This document shows, piece by piece, positions 50,694 through 59,569 of a stretch of DNA of 64,000 nt. Numbering within the stretch: position 1 is the first letter of the stretch; every line of letters starts with the position of its first letter. The stretch is taken from positions 62,001 through 126,000 of the forward strand of contig JAEXHI010000021.1 of the NCBI GenBank assembly GCA_023450085.1, read 5' to 3'. The notes under the pieces are model-generated. The model made no database searches and had not been told where the DNA came from. It saw only the letters and a list, made by a program, of their open reading frames with translations. The position numbers and the translations under genes are program-made. This DNA comes from Bacteroidota bacterium. Lineage in GTDB: Bacteria; Bacteroidota; Bacteroidia; Sphingobacteriales; Sphingobacteriaceae.

Positions 50694-52481
50694 ATGAAGC
50701 ATATACGTAATTTTTGCATAATTGCACATATTGACCACGGTAAGAGTACCTTGGCCGACCGTTTATTAGAATATACCAACACGATTTCGCAGCGTGAAGC
50801 ACAGGCGCAGTTGTTGGACAACATGGATTTGGAGCGTGAGCGAGGCATTACCATTAAAAGCCACGCGATACAGATGAACTATAAACTTGATGGTCAGGAA
50901 TATGTGTTCAACTTGATTGATACGCCAGGACACGTAGATTTTTCTTACGAGGTTTCGCGTTCTATCGCTGCTTGTGAAGGTGCATTGCTTATTGTAGATG
51001 CTTCTCAAGGTATTCAAGCACAAACCATTTCGAACCTTTATTTAGCTTTAGAGCACGATTTGGAAATTATTCCAATCTTGAATAAAATGGACTTACCTGG
51101 CGCTATGCCTGAGGAGGTAAAAGACCAAATTATTGACTTGATTGGCTGTGACAGAGATGATATTATTCCTGCATCTGGTAAAACAGGCATGGGTATTCCC
51201 GATATTTTAAAAGCAATTGTTGACCGCGTGCCTGCTCCTGTAGGTGACCCTGCCGCACCATTGCAAGCTTTGATTTTTGATAGCGTTTTTAACTCTTTTA
51301 GAGGAATTATTGCCTACTACAAGGTGGTAAACGGAGAAATCAAAAAAGGCGATAAAGTAAGATTTATCAATACGGAAAGACAATACATTGCTGATGAAGT
51401 AGGTATTTTAAAATTGGATATGGCTCCTCGTAACTCGGTGAAAACTGGGGACGTAGGTTATATCATTTCTGGGATTAAAGAGGCACGTGAAGTAAAGGTT
51501 GGAGATACCATTACTACCGTTGAAAATGGTTCTACAGAAGGTATCCAAGGTTTTGAAGAGGTAAAACCGATGGTATTTGCGGGTATTTATCCTGTAGATA
51601 CGGAGGATTATGAGGAATTGAGAGAAGCGATGCACAAGTTGCAGTTGAATGATGCTTCTATTGTGTTTGAACCAGAAAGTTCGGCAGCTTTGGGTTTCGG
51701 TTTCCGTTGCGGTTTCCTGGGAATGCTTCACATGGAGATTATCCAAGAGCGTTTGGAACGTGAATTTGACATGACGGTAATTACTACCGTACCCAACGTA
51801 TCATACAATGCTTATGGCACCAAAGGTGATGTATTTGTGGTAAACAACCCATCTGATTTACCTGACCCAAGTAAATTGGATTATGTGGAAGAGCCTTTCA
51901 TTAAAGCAAACATCATTACCAAAGCTGAGTTTGTTGGACCAGTTTTAAGTTTATGTATCCAAAAACGTGGTATCATCGTTAACCAATCATACTTGACTTC
52001 GGACAGGGTTGAGTTGATTTTTGAAATGCCGATGGGCGAAATTGTATTTGATTTCTACGATAAATTGAAAACGATTTCTAAAGGTTATGCTTCATTTGAC
52101 TACCACCCTATTGGTTACCGTAAATCTGACTTGGTAAGATTAGATATGCTGTTGAATGAAGAACCAGTGGATGCTTTGTCATCGTTGATTCACCGTTCAA
52201 ATGCTTATGATTTTGGTAAAAAGATTTGTGAGAAGTTAAAAGAGCTTTTACCTCGTCAGCAATTTGAAATTAAAATACAGGCTTCTATTGGAGCTAAAGT
52301 TATTGCTCGTGAAACCATTAGCGCTTTGCGTAAAGACGTTACCGCAAAATGTTATGGTGGTGATATTTCACGTAAACGTAAGCTATTAGAAAAACAGAAA
52401 AAAGGTAAGAAACGTATGCGCCAAGTGGGTAACGTAGAGATACCTCAAAGTGCTTTCATGGCAGTGTTAAAATTAGACTAA
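50694..52481 (+). CDS. lepA: Elongation factor 4 (LepA)
   Basis: 595-residue translational GTPase that back-translocates or remodels stalled ribosomes. G motifs at the N-terminus: HIDHGKST, RGITIKSH, DTPGHVDF, NKMD; C-terminal LepA-specific end PRQQFEIKIQASIGAKVIARETI and DISRKRKLLEKQKKGKKRM. Full length for the family. Start chosen by family match (MKHIRNFCIIAHIDHG). Confidence 0.97.
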   Translation: MKHIRNFCIIAHIDHGKSTLADRLLEYTNTISQREAQAQLLDNMDLERERGITIKSHAIQMNYKLDGQEYVFNLIDTPGHVDFSYEVSRSIAACEGALLIVDASQGIQAQTISNLYLALEHDLEIIPILNKMDLPGAMPEEVKDQIIDLIGCDRDDIIPASGKTGMGIPDILKAIVDRVPAPVGDPAAPLQALIFDSVFNSFRGIIAYYKVVNGEIKKGDKVRFINTERQYIADEVGILKLDMAPRNSVKTGDVGYIISGIKEAREVKVGDTITTVENGSTEGIQGFEEVKPMVFAGIYPVDTEDYEELREAMHKLQLNDASIVFEPESSAALGFGFRCGFLGMLHMEIIQERLEREFDMTVITTVPNVSYNAYGTKGDVFVVNNPSDLPDPSKLDYVEEPFIKANIITKAEFVGPVLSLCIQKRGIIVNQSYLTSDRVELIFEMPMGEIVFDFYDKLKTISKGYASFDYHPIGYRKSDLVRLDMLLNEEPVDALSSLIHRSNAYDFGKKICEKLKELLPRQQFEIKIQASIGAKVIARETISALRKDVTAKCYGGDISRKRKLLEKQKKGKKRMRQVGNVEIPQSAFMAVLKLD

Positions 52482-52491
52482 TTTGTTTTGA

Positions 52492-52555
52492 GTTGCGAGT
52501 TACAGGTTACGAGTACAGTATCAGAACCTATAACTCACAACTTGTAACTCATAAC
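52492..52555. repeat. Inverted repeat between lepA and folD
   Basis: GTTGCGAGTTACAGGTTACG (from 52492) pairs imperfectly with the complement of ACTCACAACTTGTAACTCAT (ending near 52553). It is a word-like palindrome of the same type as those at 39775 and 53465 and may end lepA transcription. Confidence 0.65.
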
Positions 52556-52565
52556 TTATATCCCA

Positions 52566-53444
52566 ATGCAATTATTAGACGGAAAATACGTATCAGAAAA
52601 AGTTAAAGTACAAATAGCGGAAGAAGCAGCTCAATTTTTAAGCGAAACAGGTAGAAAACCTCATTTGGTTGCCATTTTAGTTGGTAACGACGGTGGTAGC
52701 GAAACTTATGTAGCTAGCAAAATGAAGAACTGTGAAAAGGTTGGCTTTAAGTCTTCTTTGTACCGTTATGATAGTACCGTAACTGAAGCTGAATTGCTGG
52801 AAAAGGTTAGAGAAATAAATGCTGATGCAGATGTTGACGGTTTAATTGTCCAGTTGCCATTGCCTAAACATATTGACCCAGAAAAAGTTACCGAAGCGAT
52901 TGACCCTAAAAAAGATGTAGATGGCTTCCATCCTATTAACTTGGGTAGAATGATGCGCAACTTACCTTGCTACATTCCAGCTACGCCTTATGGTATTTTG
53001 TTGATGTTGCAGGCTTATGATATTGATACTACTGGTATGCACTGCGTGGTGGTTGGTCGTAGTAATATTGTAGGTAGTCCAATGAGCGTTTTAATGGCTC
53101 GTAATGCTAATCCAGGAAACTGTACCGTTACATTAACACATAGCAAGACTAAAGATTTAAAGGAGCAAGTTTTACAAGCGGATATCATTATTGCTGCTAT
53201 TGGCAAAAAGAACTTTATCACGGCTGATATGGTAAAACCTGGTGCTATAGTGATTGATGTGGGTATCAACAGAGAAACTTCTACAGAAACCAAATCGGGT
53301 TATAAATTATATGGCGATGTAGATTTTGAAAATGTAGCACCTAAATCTTCTTATATTACTCCTGTTCCAGGTGGTGTAGGCTTAATGACTATTGTAGGCT
53401 TGTTAAAGAATACATTGGCTTCGGCGAGGAAAGAAATTTATTAG
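52566..53444 (+). CDS. folD: Bifunctional methylenetetrahydrofolate dehydrogenase/cyclohydrolase
   Basis: 292 residues. Makes 10-formyl-THF from methylene-THF through two coupled activities. Conserved VGNDGGSETYVASKMKNCEKVG (catalytic Lys in the segment YVxxK), GLIVQLPLPKHI, PATPYGI, VVGRSNIVGSPM and PVPGGVGLMT. Complete. Confidence 0.96.
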   Translation: MQLLDGKYVSEKVKVQIAEEAAQFLSETGRKPHLVAILVGNDGGSETYVASKMKNCEKVGFKSSLYRYDSTVTEAELLEKVREINADADVDGLIVQLPLPKHIDPEKVTEAIDPKKDVDGFHPINLGRMMRNLPCYIPATPYGILLMLQAYDIDTTGMHCVVVGRSNIVGSPMSVLMARNANPGNCTVTLTHSKTKDLKEQVLQADIIIAAIGKKNFITADMVKPGAIVIDVGINRETSTETKSGYKLYGDVDFENVAPKSSYITPVPGGVGLMTIVGLLKNTLASARKEIY

Positions 53445-53464
53445 TCTTCGCATTTATAATATTT

Positions 53465-53656
53465 TAACCATCTTAGACACCTAAGAACATTTTAGTTTTT
53501 TTTAAAACATTAAGGCATTAAGGCATTAAGGGACATTAAGTTTCTATGCACATTATACATCCTTAATTATCTTAATTTCTTAATGTTTTTAACCTAATGG
53601 ACATTTTAGCTTTATAATAAATACTACTAAGATGTTCTTAGATTTCTTAGGTGGTT
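53465..53656. repeat. Nested inverted repeat after folD
   Basis: Outer arms AACCATCTTAGACACCTAAG (from 53467) and the complement in GATGTTCTTAGATTTCTTAG (53631-53650); inner arms built of repeated ATTAAGGC units (53508-53530) and CTTAATTTCTTAATG. It sits between convergent folD and the Rieske gene and can fold on either strand. Confidence 0.65.
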
Positions 53657-53660
53657 CATT

Positions 53661-53990
53661 TTAACTAAAAAGACGTTTCCAAAAATTCTCTTTCAAGCCA
53701 ATATAAATACCATCTGCTCTTTCCTCAACGGGATATATATCAATGTAGTCTCCTTGGCCTAAAGCTCCCCTACCAGTTTGCAAGCTATATTCATAACGAT
53801 GTATGGGACAAATGATATGACCATTTTTGCACCAGCCACCACTTAAAATTCCACCAGCATGCGGACAAGTGTTTTGTACTGCATAAAGATTATTCTGATG
53901 CTTTACCAAGCATATTTTCTTTCCTTCCAACTTGATGAGCGTCACAAAATCCTCTTCAGGAATTTCCATATCAAGTTTTAACCACTTCAT
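53661..53990 (-). CDS. Rieske-type [2Fe-2S] ferredoxin
   Basis: 109 residues. Cluster ligands Cys42-x-His44 (NTCPHAGG) and Cys61-xx-His64 (IICPIHRYEY) are intact. Short soluble form similar to NirD or dioxygenase ferredoxins. It follows the lipoprotein gene by 5 bp, but no oxygenase or reductase gene is near, so its redox partner is unknown. Confidence 0.88.
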   Translation of the reverse strand: MKWLKLDMEIPEEDFVTLIKLEGKKICLVKHQNNLYAVQNTCPHAGGILSGGWCKNGHIICPIHRYEYSLQTGRGALGQGDYIDIYPVEERADGIYIGLKENFWKRLFS

Positions 53991-53995
53991 TGATC

Positions 53996-54778
53996 TTAGT
54001 AATTAACCAATAAATGAAGCTCCTTCGGATTTTCTAAGTTTTCAAACATGTCCATACTCAGCTTTACCTGCTTTTTGTCTGCAGAGAGTACTACCTTTGG
54101 GTCGTTTACACTTTTGGCTGGCCTAGGTAAATTAATCACAATGGTATTAGTGAGTTTAAGTCCCATTGCTTTGAACATCTTTAACGAAGCTTTAAGTTGT
54201 TCCCCTTCGCCATTTGCCGCTAAGTAGTCTGCTTTGGTTTTCCTTTCAAAAGAAGTCGTAGTAACCTTGTAATCGAATTCATTATTCTCAAATGGTGATT
54301 TGCTATCTCCTTTATCCTCATCATCTGATTGAAAATTCTTATTCCCAATTTTTCTATCGATATCTGCTCGCTTCATTAATCTTCCAAAGTTTTTGAAAAA
54401 GTAGTTCATTTCATCCAACGACTTTCCTTTGTTAGCTACAGAAATCTTCATGATGCTATTTGGCATATCCATTTTCATGTCCATGTCTGTCTGTTGAAGC
54501 AAGCCTAACTCTTGTGCATTGAATTTTTTCCTAATGCTATCGGGCATGGCACTTCCCAAATTAAAAGTAGTGTCCTTAACTTCACCTTTGGCTTTATCTG
54601 ATTGCTTAACAGAATCTGGCGTAAATGAAGAGGCCATTTTCAGCAAGCCACTCATGTCCATATCGTATTTAACTTCATAAGAACCGTCAGTTTTTAGAGT
54701 GTAAATTTCTTGTACATCAAAGCAAGAAGCTAAAAAAAGACTGCAGATTAAAACAAAAGGGAAGAATAACTTTTTCAT
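53996..54778 (-). CDS. Hypothetical lipoprotein
   Basis: 260 residues from ATG 54778 (MKKLFFPFVLICSLFLASC, lipobox LASC). The mature part begins FDVQEIYTLKTDGSYEVKYDMDMSG and has several Met/Asp/Lys-rich stretches (QTDMDMKMDMPNSIMK). No family recognised. A TTG at 54784 would add two residues before the signal peptide. Operon with the Rieske gene. Confidence 0.72.
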   Translation of the reverse strand: MKKLFFPFVLICSLFLASCFDVQEIYTLKTDGSYEVKYDMDMSGLLKMASSFTPDSVKQSDKAKGEVKDTTFNLGSAMPDSIRKKFNAQELGLLQQTDMDMKMDMPNSIMKISVANKGKSLDEMNYFFKNFGRLMKRADIDRKIGNKNFQSDDEDKGDSKSPFENNEFDYKVTTTSFERKTKADYLAANGEGEQLKASLKMFKAMGLKLTNTIVINLPRPAKSVNDPKVVLSADKKQVKLSMDMFENLENPKELHLLVNY

Positions 54779-54837
54779 GTTCAATTAAAATTACTTTAGC
54801 AAGATACAGAACTTATGATATTTATGGCATAATTATT

Positions 54838-54845
54838 TACCTTTG
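54838..54845 (+). promoter_or_regulatory. -7 box of queE
   Basis: TACCTTTG fits TAnnTTTG and lies 12 bp before the ATG at 54858. Confidence 0.6.
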
Positions 54846-54857
54846 TGCCCTTAATTT

Positions 54858-55481
54858 ATGGCACATCAAATACCAGAAGACGGCACACTACTTCCATTGA
54901 TGGAAGAATTTTACACCATACAGGGCGAAGGTTTCAACACAGGTAAGGCGGCTTATTTTATCCGCTTGGGAGGTTGCGACGTAGGTTGCCATTGGTGTGA
55001 TGTGAAGGAAAGCTGGGATGCAGAACTACATCCATTAACTACCGCTGATGATATTGCAGCCAAAGCAGCTACTTTTCCAGGTAAAGCAGTAGTGGTAACT
55101 GGTGGTGAACCTTTGATTTATAATTTAGATTATTTAACCAAAAAGCTTCAAGACCAAGGCATTCTAACCTTTATTGAAACTTCAGGTGCATATCCCCTTT
55201 CAGGTTCATGGGACTGGATTTGTTTATCCCCTAAGAAATTTAAAGCACCTAGACCTGATATCGCTCCTTTTGCAAATGAATTAAAGGTGATTGTGTTCAA
55301 CAAAAGCGACTTTGAGTGGGCCGAGAAATATGCTGAAATGGTTGGACCTAACTGCAAATTATATTTACAGCCAGAGTGGTCAAAAGCCAAAACGGTTACT
55401 CCGCTGATTGTAGATTATGTGATGGCCAATCCTAAGTGGGAAATTTCGCTACAAACGCACAAATTCCTGAATATCCCCTAG
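54858..55481 (+). CDS. queE: 7-carboxy-7-deazaguanine synthase
   Basis: 207-residue radical-SAM enzyme of the preQ0/queuosine pathway. The 4Fe-4S binding cysteines are Cys40, Cys44 and Cys47 (GGCDVGCHWCD); an N-terminal EEFYTIQGEGF and GGEPLIYN are family motifs. No other preQ0 genes (queC, queD, queF) are in the window; the transporter yhhQ is 11 kb away. Confidence 0.93.
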   Translation: MAHQIPEDGTLLPLMEEFYTIQGEGFNTGKAAYFIRLGGCDVGCHWCDVKESWDAELHPLTTADDIAAKAATFPGKAVVVTGGEPLIYNLDYLTKKLQDQGILTFIETSGAYPLSGSWDWICLSPKKFKAPRPDIAPFANELKVIVFNKSDFEWAEKYAEMVGPNCKLYLQPEWSKAKTVTPLIVDYVMANPKWEISLQTHKFLNIP

Positions 55482-55572
55482 CTTGTTGCATTGCTAATTT
55501 GTTTTATTGTTGCTAACTTGCTTAGCTGAATTCCGTTTGGTTTTTTAGCCTTTCGAGTTAAAATCATGTGAT

Positions 55573-57459
55573 ATGCGCAAGTTCCTTCTGATATTTCTCT
55601 GTTTAAGCCAATTTGTATACGGTCAATCTACCATAAAAAAAGCACAGAACAGCTTTGAAGACGCTCAACAGTATGTAAGACAAAATGTTTTTGATGAAGC
55701 AATCAAATATTTGAATGACGCTGTAAAAGCGGACCCTAAATTTCAGCGTGCTTATTTGCAACTTGGTGATATTTATAAACGACTTAGGAATACACAAAAA
55801 GCAAAGGAAAACTATCGATTGGCGGTAAAATCTGCCGCTGTAGAAAATGCGAATGTTTATTTTAACCTAGGAGAAACAGAACTACAAACAGGCGACTACA
55901 AAGAGGCCAAGCAGAACTTCGAACTCTTTTTGGCACATGTTGCAACTGCAGACCAAAAATTCAAGGACAAAGCCCAAAAGTATATCATCGATTGTAATTT
56001 CTCTATTGAAGCCATTAAAAAGCCCGTACCTTATGAGCCGTTCAATATGGGATTTTATGTAAACAGCGAACATCGTGATTATTTTCCTGCGCTTACTGCT
56101 GATGGACAGCAAATCATCTTTACCAGAAATATCAATGGAAATGAAGATTTTTATACTTCAGTAAAGAAAAATGGCGAGTGGCAAAAAGCAGTATCTCTAA
56201 GTGAGAATATCAATACACCGAATTTTAACGAAGGTGCACAATCTATATCGCCTGATGGTAGGTATTTGTTTTTTACTAGCTGTAACCGACCTGACGGTGC
56301 AGGCCGTTGTGATTTATATGTTTGTCGCCGCGAAGGTAAAGATTGGAGTGCACCAGTTAATTTAGGGCCAACTATTAACACGCTTGAATGGGAATCGCAA
56401 CCTTCTATCAGTGCAGACGGAGGTACTTTATACTTTTTGAGTAACAGAGCTGGAGGTTTTGGAGGTTACGACATCTGGAAATCTGTGATGAATGATGAAG
56501 GCCAATGGACTACGCCTACTAATTTGGGGCCGAACATCAATACGCCTTATGATGAGGCCACTCCTTTTATCCACCCAGATGGTAAAACGCTATACTTTTC
56601 TTCTGATGGCTGGCCAGGCTTTGGGCAAAAAGATATTTTCTATAGCAAGCTACAAGCTGATGGTAAGTTCTCCAAACCTGTCAATTTAGGCTATCCTATC
56701 AATACCTTTAATGACGAATTTGGTTTTGTGGTGAGTGCCGATGGCAAAGAAGGTTTATTTTCTTCGAATTTAAATGGTGGTTTTGGTGATGTAGATATTT
56801 ACCGTTTTAAATTGCCAGAAAATGTAAAGCCTAATCCTGTTACTTATGTGAAAGGAATTATTAAGGACAGAGAAACTAAGGAAACCTTGGAAGCTTCCGT
56901 TTTGATTATCAACTTAAGAACTAAGGAAGCAGCTTATAATGAATATACGGATAAAAGTACTGGAGATTTTATGGCGGTGATGCCTGCTAATGAACAGTAT
57001 TCCTTTAATATCCTAGCTGATGGTTATCTGTTGTATTCGAACCATTATGACATTAAACCAACGGATGCCAACAAACCTTATGAAGTAGAAATTTTATTGG
57101 ATAAAATTAGTGTTGGTAGTAAAGTATTGCTTAATAATATCTTTTTCGACACCAATAAATACGAACTTCTAACTACTTCGATGGTGGAACTGAACTTGCT
57201 TGCTGAAACGCTCAAGAGCAATAATGGTATGGTAATAGAAATACAAGGCCATACTGATAATGTTGGTGAGATAAAGGCTAATCAGAAGCTTTCAGAAAAC
57301 AGGGCTAAAGCAGTATATGATTATTTGATTGCTAAAGGAATCGACAAAAAGCAGCTTACCTATAAAGGTTATGGTGAAGAAAAGCCAGCTTTTGATAACG
57401 CTACAGAAGAGGGTAAACAGAAAAACAGAAGAACAGAGTTTTTAGTGATTAAAATATAA
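55573..57459 (+). CDS. TPR/PD40/OmpA-domain outer-membrane-associated protein (PorE-like)
   Basis: 628 residues. Signal peptide (1-18), TPR repeats (about 25-150, FEDAQQYVRQNVFDEAIKYL...), WD40-like PD40 beta-propeller repeats (about 170-400, LSPDGRYLFFTSC-type units such as ISADGGTLYFLSN), a carboxypeptidase-regulatory-like domain (about 425-500) and a C-terminal OmpA domain that binds peptidoglycan (IQGHTDNVGEIKANQKLSENRAKAVYDYL). This order matches PorE of the type IX secretion system, but other OmpA-family Bacteroidota proteins share it. No other T9SS genes are in the window. Confidence 0.85.
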   Translation: MRKFLLIFLCLSQFVYGQSTIKKAQNSFEDAQQYVRQNVFDEAIKYLNDAVKADPKFQRAYLQLGDIYKRLRNTQKAKENYRLAVKSAAVENANVYFNLGETELQTGDYKEAKQNFELFLAHVATADQKFKDKAQKYIIDCNFSIEAIKKPVPYEPFNMGFYVNSEHRDYFPALTADGQQIIFTRNINGNEDFYTSVKKNGEWQKAVSLSENINTPNFNEGAQSISPDGRYLFFTSCNRPDGAGRCDLYVCRREGKDWSAPVNLGPTINTLEWESQPSISADGGTLYFLSNRAGGFGGYDIWKSVMNDEGQWTTPTNLGPNINTPYDEATPFIHPDGKTLYFSSDGWPGFGQKDIFYSKLQADGKFSKPVNLGYPINTFNDEFGFVVSADGKEGLFSSNLNGGFGDVDIYRFKLPENVKPNPVTYVKGIIKDRETKETLEASVLIINLRTKEAAYNEYTDKSTGDFMAVMPANEQYSFNILADGYLLYSNHYDIKPTDANKPYEVEILLDKISVGSKVLLNNIFFDTNKYELLTTSMVELNLLAETLKSNNGMVIEIQGHTDNVGEIKANQKLSENRAKAVYDYLIAKGIDKKQLTYKGYGEEKPAFDNATEEGKQKNRRTEFLVIKI

Positions 57460-57467
57460 GCCAAAAA

Positions 57468-57935
57468 ATGAACGCTAAATATCTTTATTATGCTCTATTC
57501 GTTTTAGTTATTCTAACTGGGTGTAGAACTAAAGCTATTTCTTACAATAGAGATAAATTAATTAAAAAATTTAAGGAATACAGAATCTATCTCAACAATG
57601 AGAAGTTAATCAATCTAGACACTTTTTACTTAGATAAAGATAACATTGATATAGCGATAACTAACAATCAAACCAATCGTCTTAATATTTTTCAGAAGGA
57701 TAAAGAGTCCAAATTTTCTACGCTCTTAGATATCGTGTCTTTTTATCAAAAAGAAATGAACGATAATGATAGCTTAACAACAATTGTTGATGGCATTGTA
57801 ATAGACGGCCCAATAAGAAAGTCCTTAAAAATTGAAACAACTGCAATTAAAGAAATTAACCTCTTAAAAAAGGCGGAGCTTTGGGGTCATTTGTCGCACA
57901 TGGGATATGGAATAATTTTAGTTGTTACTAAATAG
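57468..57935 (+). CDS. Hypothetical lipoprotein
   Basis: 155 residues, lipobox ILTGC (Cys19). Lys/Asn/Asp-rich body with IVIDGPIRKSLKIETTAIKEINLLKKAELWG near the end. It is 8 bp after the OmpA-like gene and probably in the same operon. No family recognised. Confidence 0.7.
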   Translation: MNAKYLYYALFVLVILTGCRTKAISYNRDKLIKKFKEYRIYLNNEKLINLDTFYLDKDNIDIAITNNQTNRLNIFQKDKESKFSTLLDIVSFYQKEMNDNDSLTTIVDGIVIDGPIRKSLKIETTAIKEINLLKKAELWGHLSHMGYGIILVVTK

Positions 57936-57949
57936 TTAAATAACAATTC

Positions 57950-58672
57950 TCATCCTCTTATTTTATTCCCCTTCAACACATTGATAGGAGAACCCTCGGC
58001 AAGCATTACTGATGCTGGTTGAGCTTGGTTCAAGAAATCGAAATCATTTCCATAATTAGCACCAAAATCTACTTCAATATCATATTCCTTAACAGGATAA
58101 ACTTCCCATCTTGGATGCTCCACTTGATATTCGGAAGTTAGGTTTGAGCCTATTTTAGTGTAGCCCCAAAAGTGTTCTGTAATAAATTCCTCTTTACTGC
58201 CAATCTCCATAGCTTCGCTTATTGGATGGGTGATTACAGAAAACTTATTCCAGTTTTTGGTCTTCCAAAGATATTCGACTAATAATTCTTGATCATTAAG
58301 TACCCATCTGTGTTTCATGGGCAAGGTTTGGTAGTTTTCTTTATAAATGGTATTAGCTACAAAAGTAATAGCTGGTTTTGGAACTATTTCTTTAATAAAA
58401 ACAACGCCTCGTTTCCAAGTACCATTCTTGTTATACTTCACGTAGAACCGTAAATTAACTTCCTCAAAATTAATATGGAATGGGATACCAAAACCTTTAA
58501 GCTTGGTATCCATAAACATAAAGCCTACTAAACTTACATAGTATTTACCTTGCCAATCATCCAGCTCGGTAAACGGCGGTAAATATTTTTGCAATATCTC
58601 TTTATCAACTTCATAGTTGGCTAAAGCTAGTTTTCGCCATTCAGCAGATAAAAAGACACCTGATTTAAGCAT
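57950..58672 (-). CDS. DUF2071 (YqjF-type) protein
   Basis: 240 residues. DUF2071 pattern: EVDKEILQKYLPPFTELDDWQGKYYVSLVGFMFMDTKLKGFGIPFHINFEEVNLRFYVKY. Function unknown. It directly follows kdsA (3 bp gap), so the two share a transcript. Confidence 0.87.
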   Translation of the reverse strand: MLKSGVFLSAEWRKLALANYEVDKEILQKYLPPFTELDDWQGKYYVSLVGFMFMDTKLKGFGIPFHINFEEVNLRFYVKYNKNGTWKRGVVFIKEIVPKPAITFVANTIYKENYQTLPMKHRWVLNDQELLVEYLWKTKNWNKFSVITHPISEAMEIGSKEEFITEHFWGYTKIGSNLTSEYQVEHPRWEVYPVKEYDIEVDFGANYGNDFDFLNQAQPASVMLAEGSPINVLKGNKIRG

Positions 58673-58675
58673 TTT

Positions 58676-59488
58676 TTAGATGACTGCTTGTCTAATCTTA
58701 ATCAGCTTTACCAGTAAATCTTCCAATAATGCCAAGTTAAGCATGTTTGCACCATCAGATTTTGCATTTGCTGGGTCGGGATGGGTTTCAATAAATAAGC
58801 CGTCGGCTCCAACTGCAATGGCAGCTTTAGCAATGGTGGTAATCAGTTCTGGTTTACCGCCAGTAACCCCGCTACTTTGATTAGGTTGTTGTAAAGAATG
58901 AGTACAATCCATCACTACAGGTACACCAAAACCTTGCATTTCTGGTAAACCTCTATAGTCAACAATTAAGTCTTGGTAACCAAAAGTGTTTCCCCTATCG
59001 GTTAAAATTACTTTTTGATTTCCTGCATCTTGAATTTTCTCTACCGCAAATTTCATTGAACCCGCAGAGAGAAACTGTCCCTTTTTTACATTCACAACTT
59101 TTCCAGTGGCCGCTGCAGCCAATAATAAATCTGTTTGACGACAAAGAAAAGCTGGAATTTGAAGCACATCTACATACGCTGCAGCCATTGCCGCTTCATC
59201 ACTTTCGTGAATATCAGTAACGGTAGGCACACCAAATTCTCTACCTACTTTCTCTAATATTTTTAGTGCCTTCTCATCTCCTATTCCTGTAAAAGAGCTT
59301 CCTTTACTTCTGTTCGCTTTTCGGTAAGAACCTTTGAAAATATAAGGGATGTTTAACTTATCAGTAATGGTTACTATTTTCTCGGCAATTCGTAAAACAA
59401 TTTCTTCGCCTTCAATAGCACATGGACCAGCCATTAAAAAGAAATTGTTACTATCTGTATGTTTTAATTTATCTAAGTAGTTTATCAT
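58676..59488 (-). CDS. kdsA: 3-deoxy-8-phosphooctulonate synthase
   Basis: Condenses arabinose-5-phosphate with PEP to KDO-8-phosphate. 270-residue TIM barrel with MAGPCAIEGEE, KGSYRKANRSKGSSFTGIGDEKAL, VMDCTHSLQQPN and IETHPDPANAKSDGAN, all family marks. It lies 2.4 kb from kdsD and far from kdsB in this window. Confidence 0.96.
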   Translation of the reverse strand: MINYLDKLKHTDSNNFFLMAGPCAIEGEEIVLRIAEKIVTITDKLNIPYIFKGSYRKANRSKGSSFTGIGDEKALKILEKVGREFGVPTVTDIHESDEAAMAAAYVDVLQIPAFLCRQTDLLLAAAATGKVVNVKKGQFLSAGSMKFAVEKIQDAGNQKVILTDRGNTFGYQDLIVDYRGLPEMQGFGVPVVMDCTHSLQQPNQSSGVTGGKPELITTIAKAAIAVGADGLFIETHPDPANAKSDGANMLNLALLEDLLVKLIKIRQAVI

Positions 59489-59569
59489 TTTAATTTTAGT
59501 ATTCGGTAGTTAGATATGAGTATTTAGACTTTTTTATACTTAAACAAAAAAGTAAGAATATTCATTTTA

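Noticed and set aside
52500..53660. CRISPR array suggested by repeated ATTAAGGC and TTAG words
   Set aside because: Repeats are short, not regularly spaced, and arranged as inverted arms; no cas genes are in the window.
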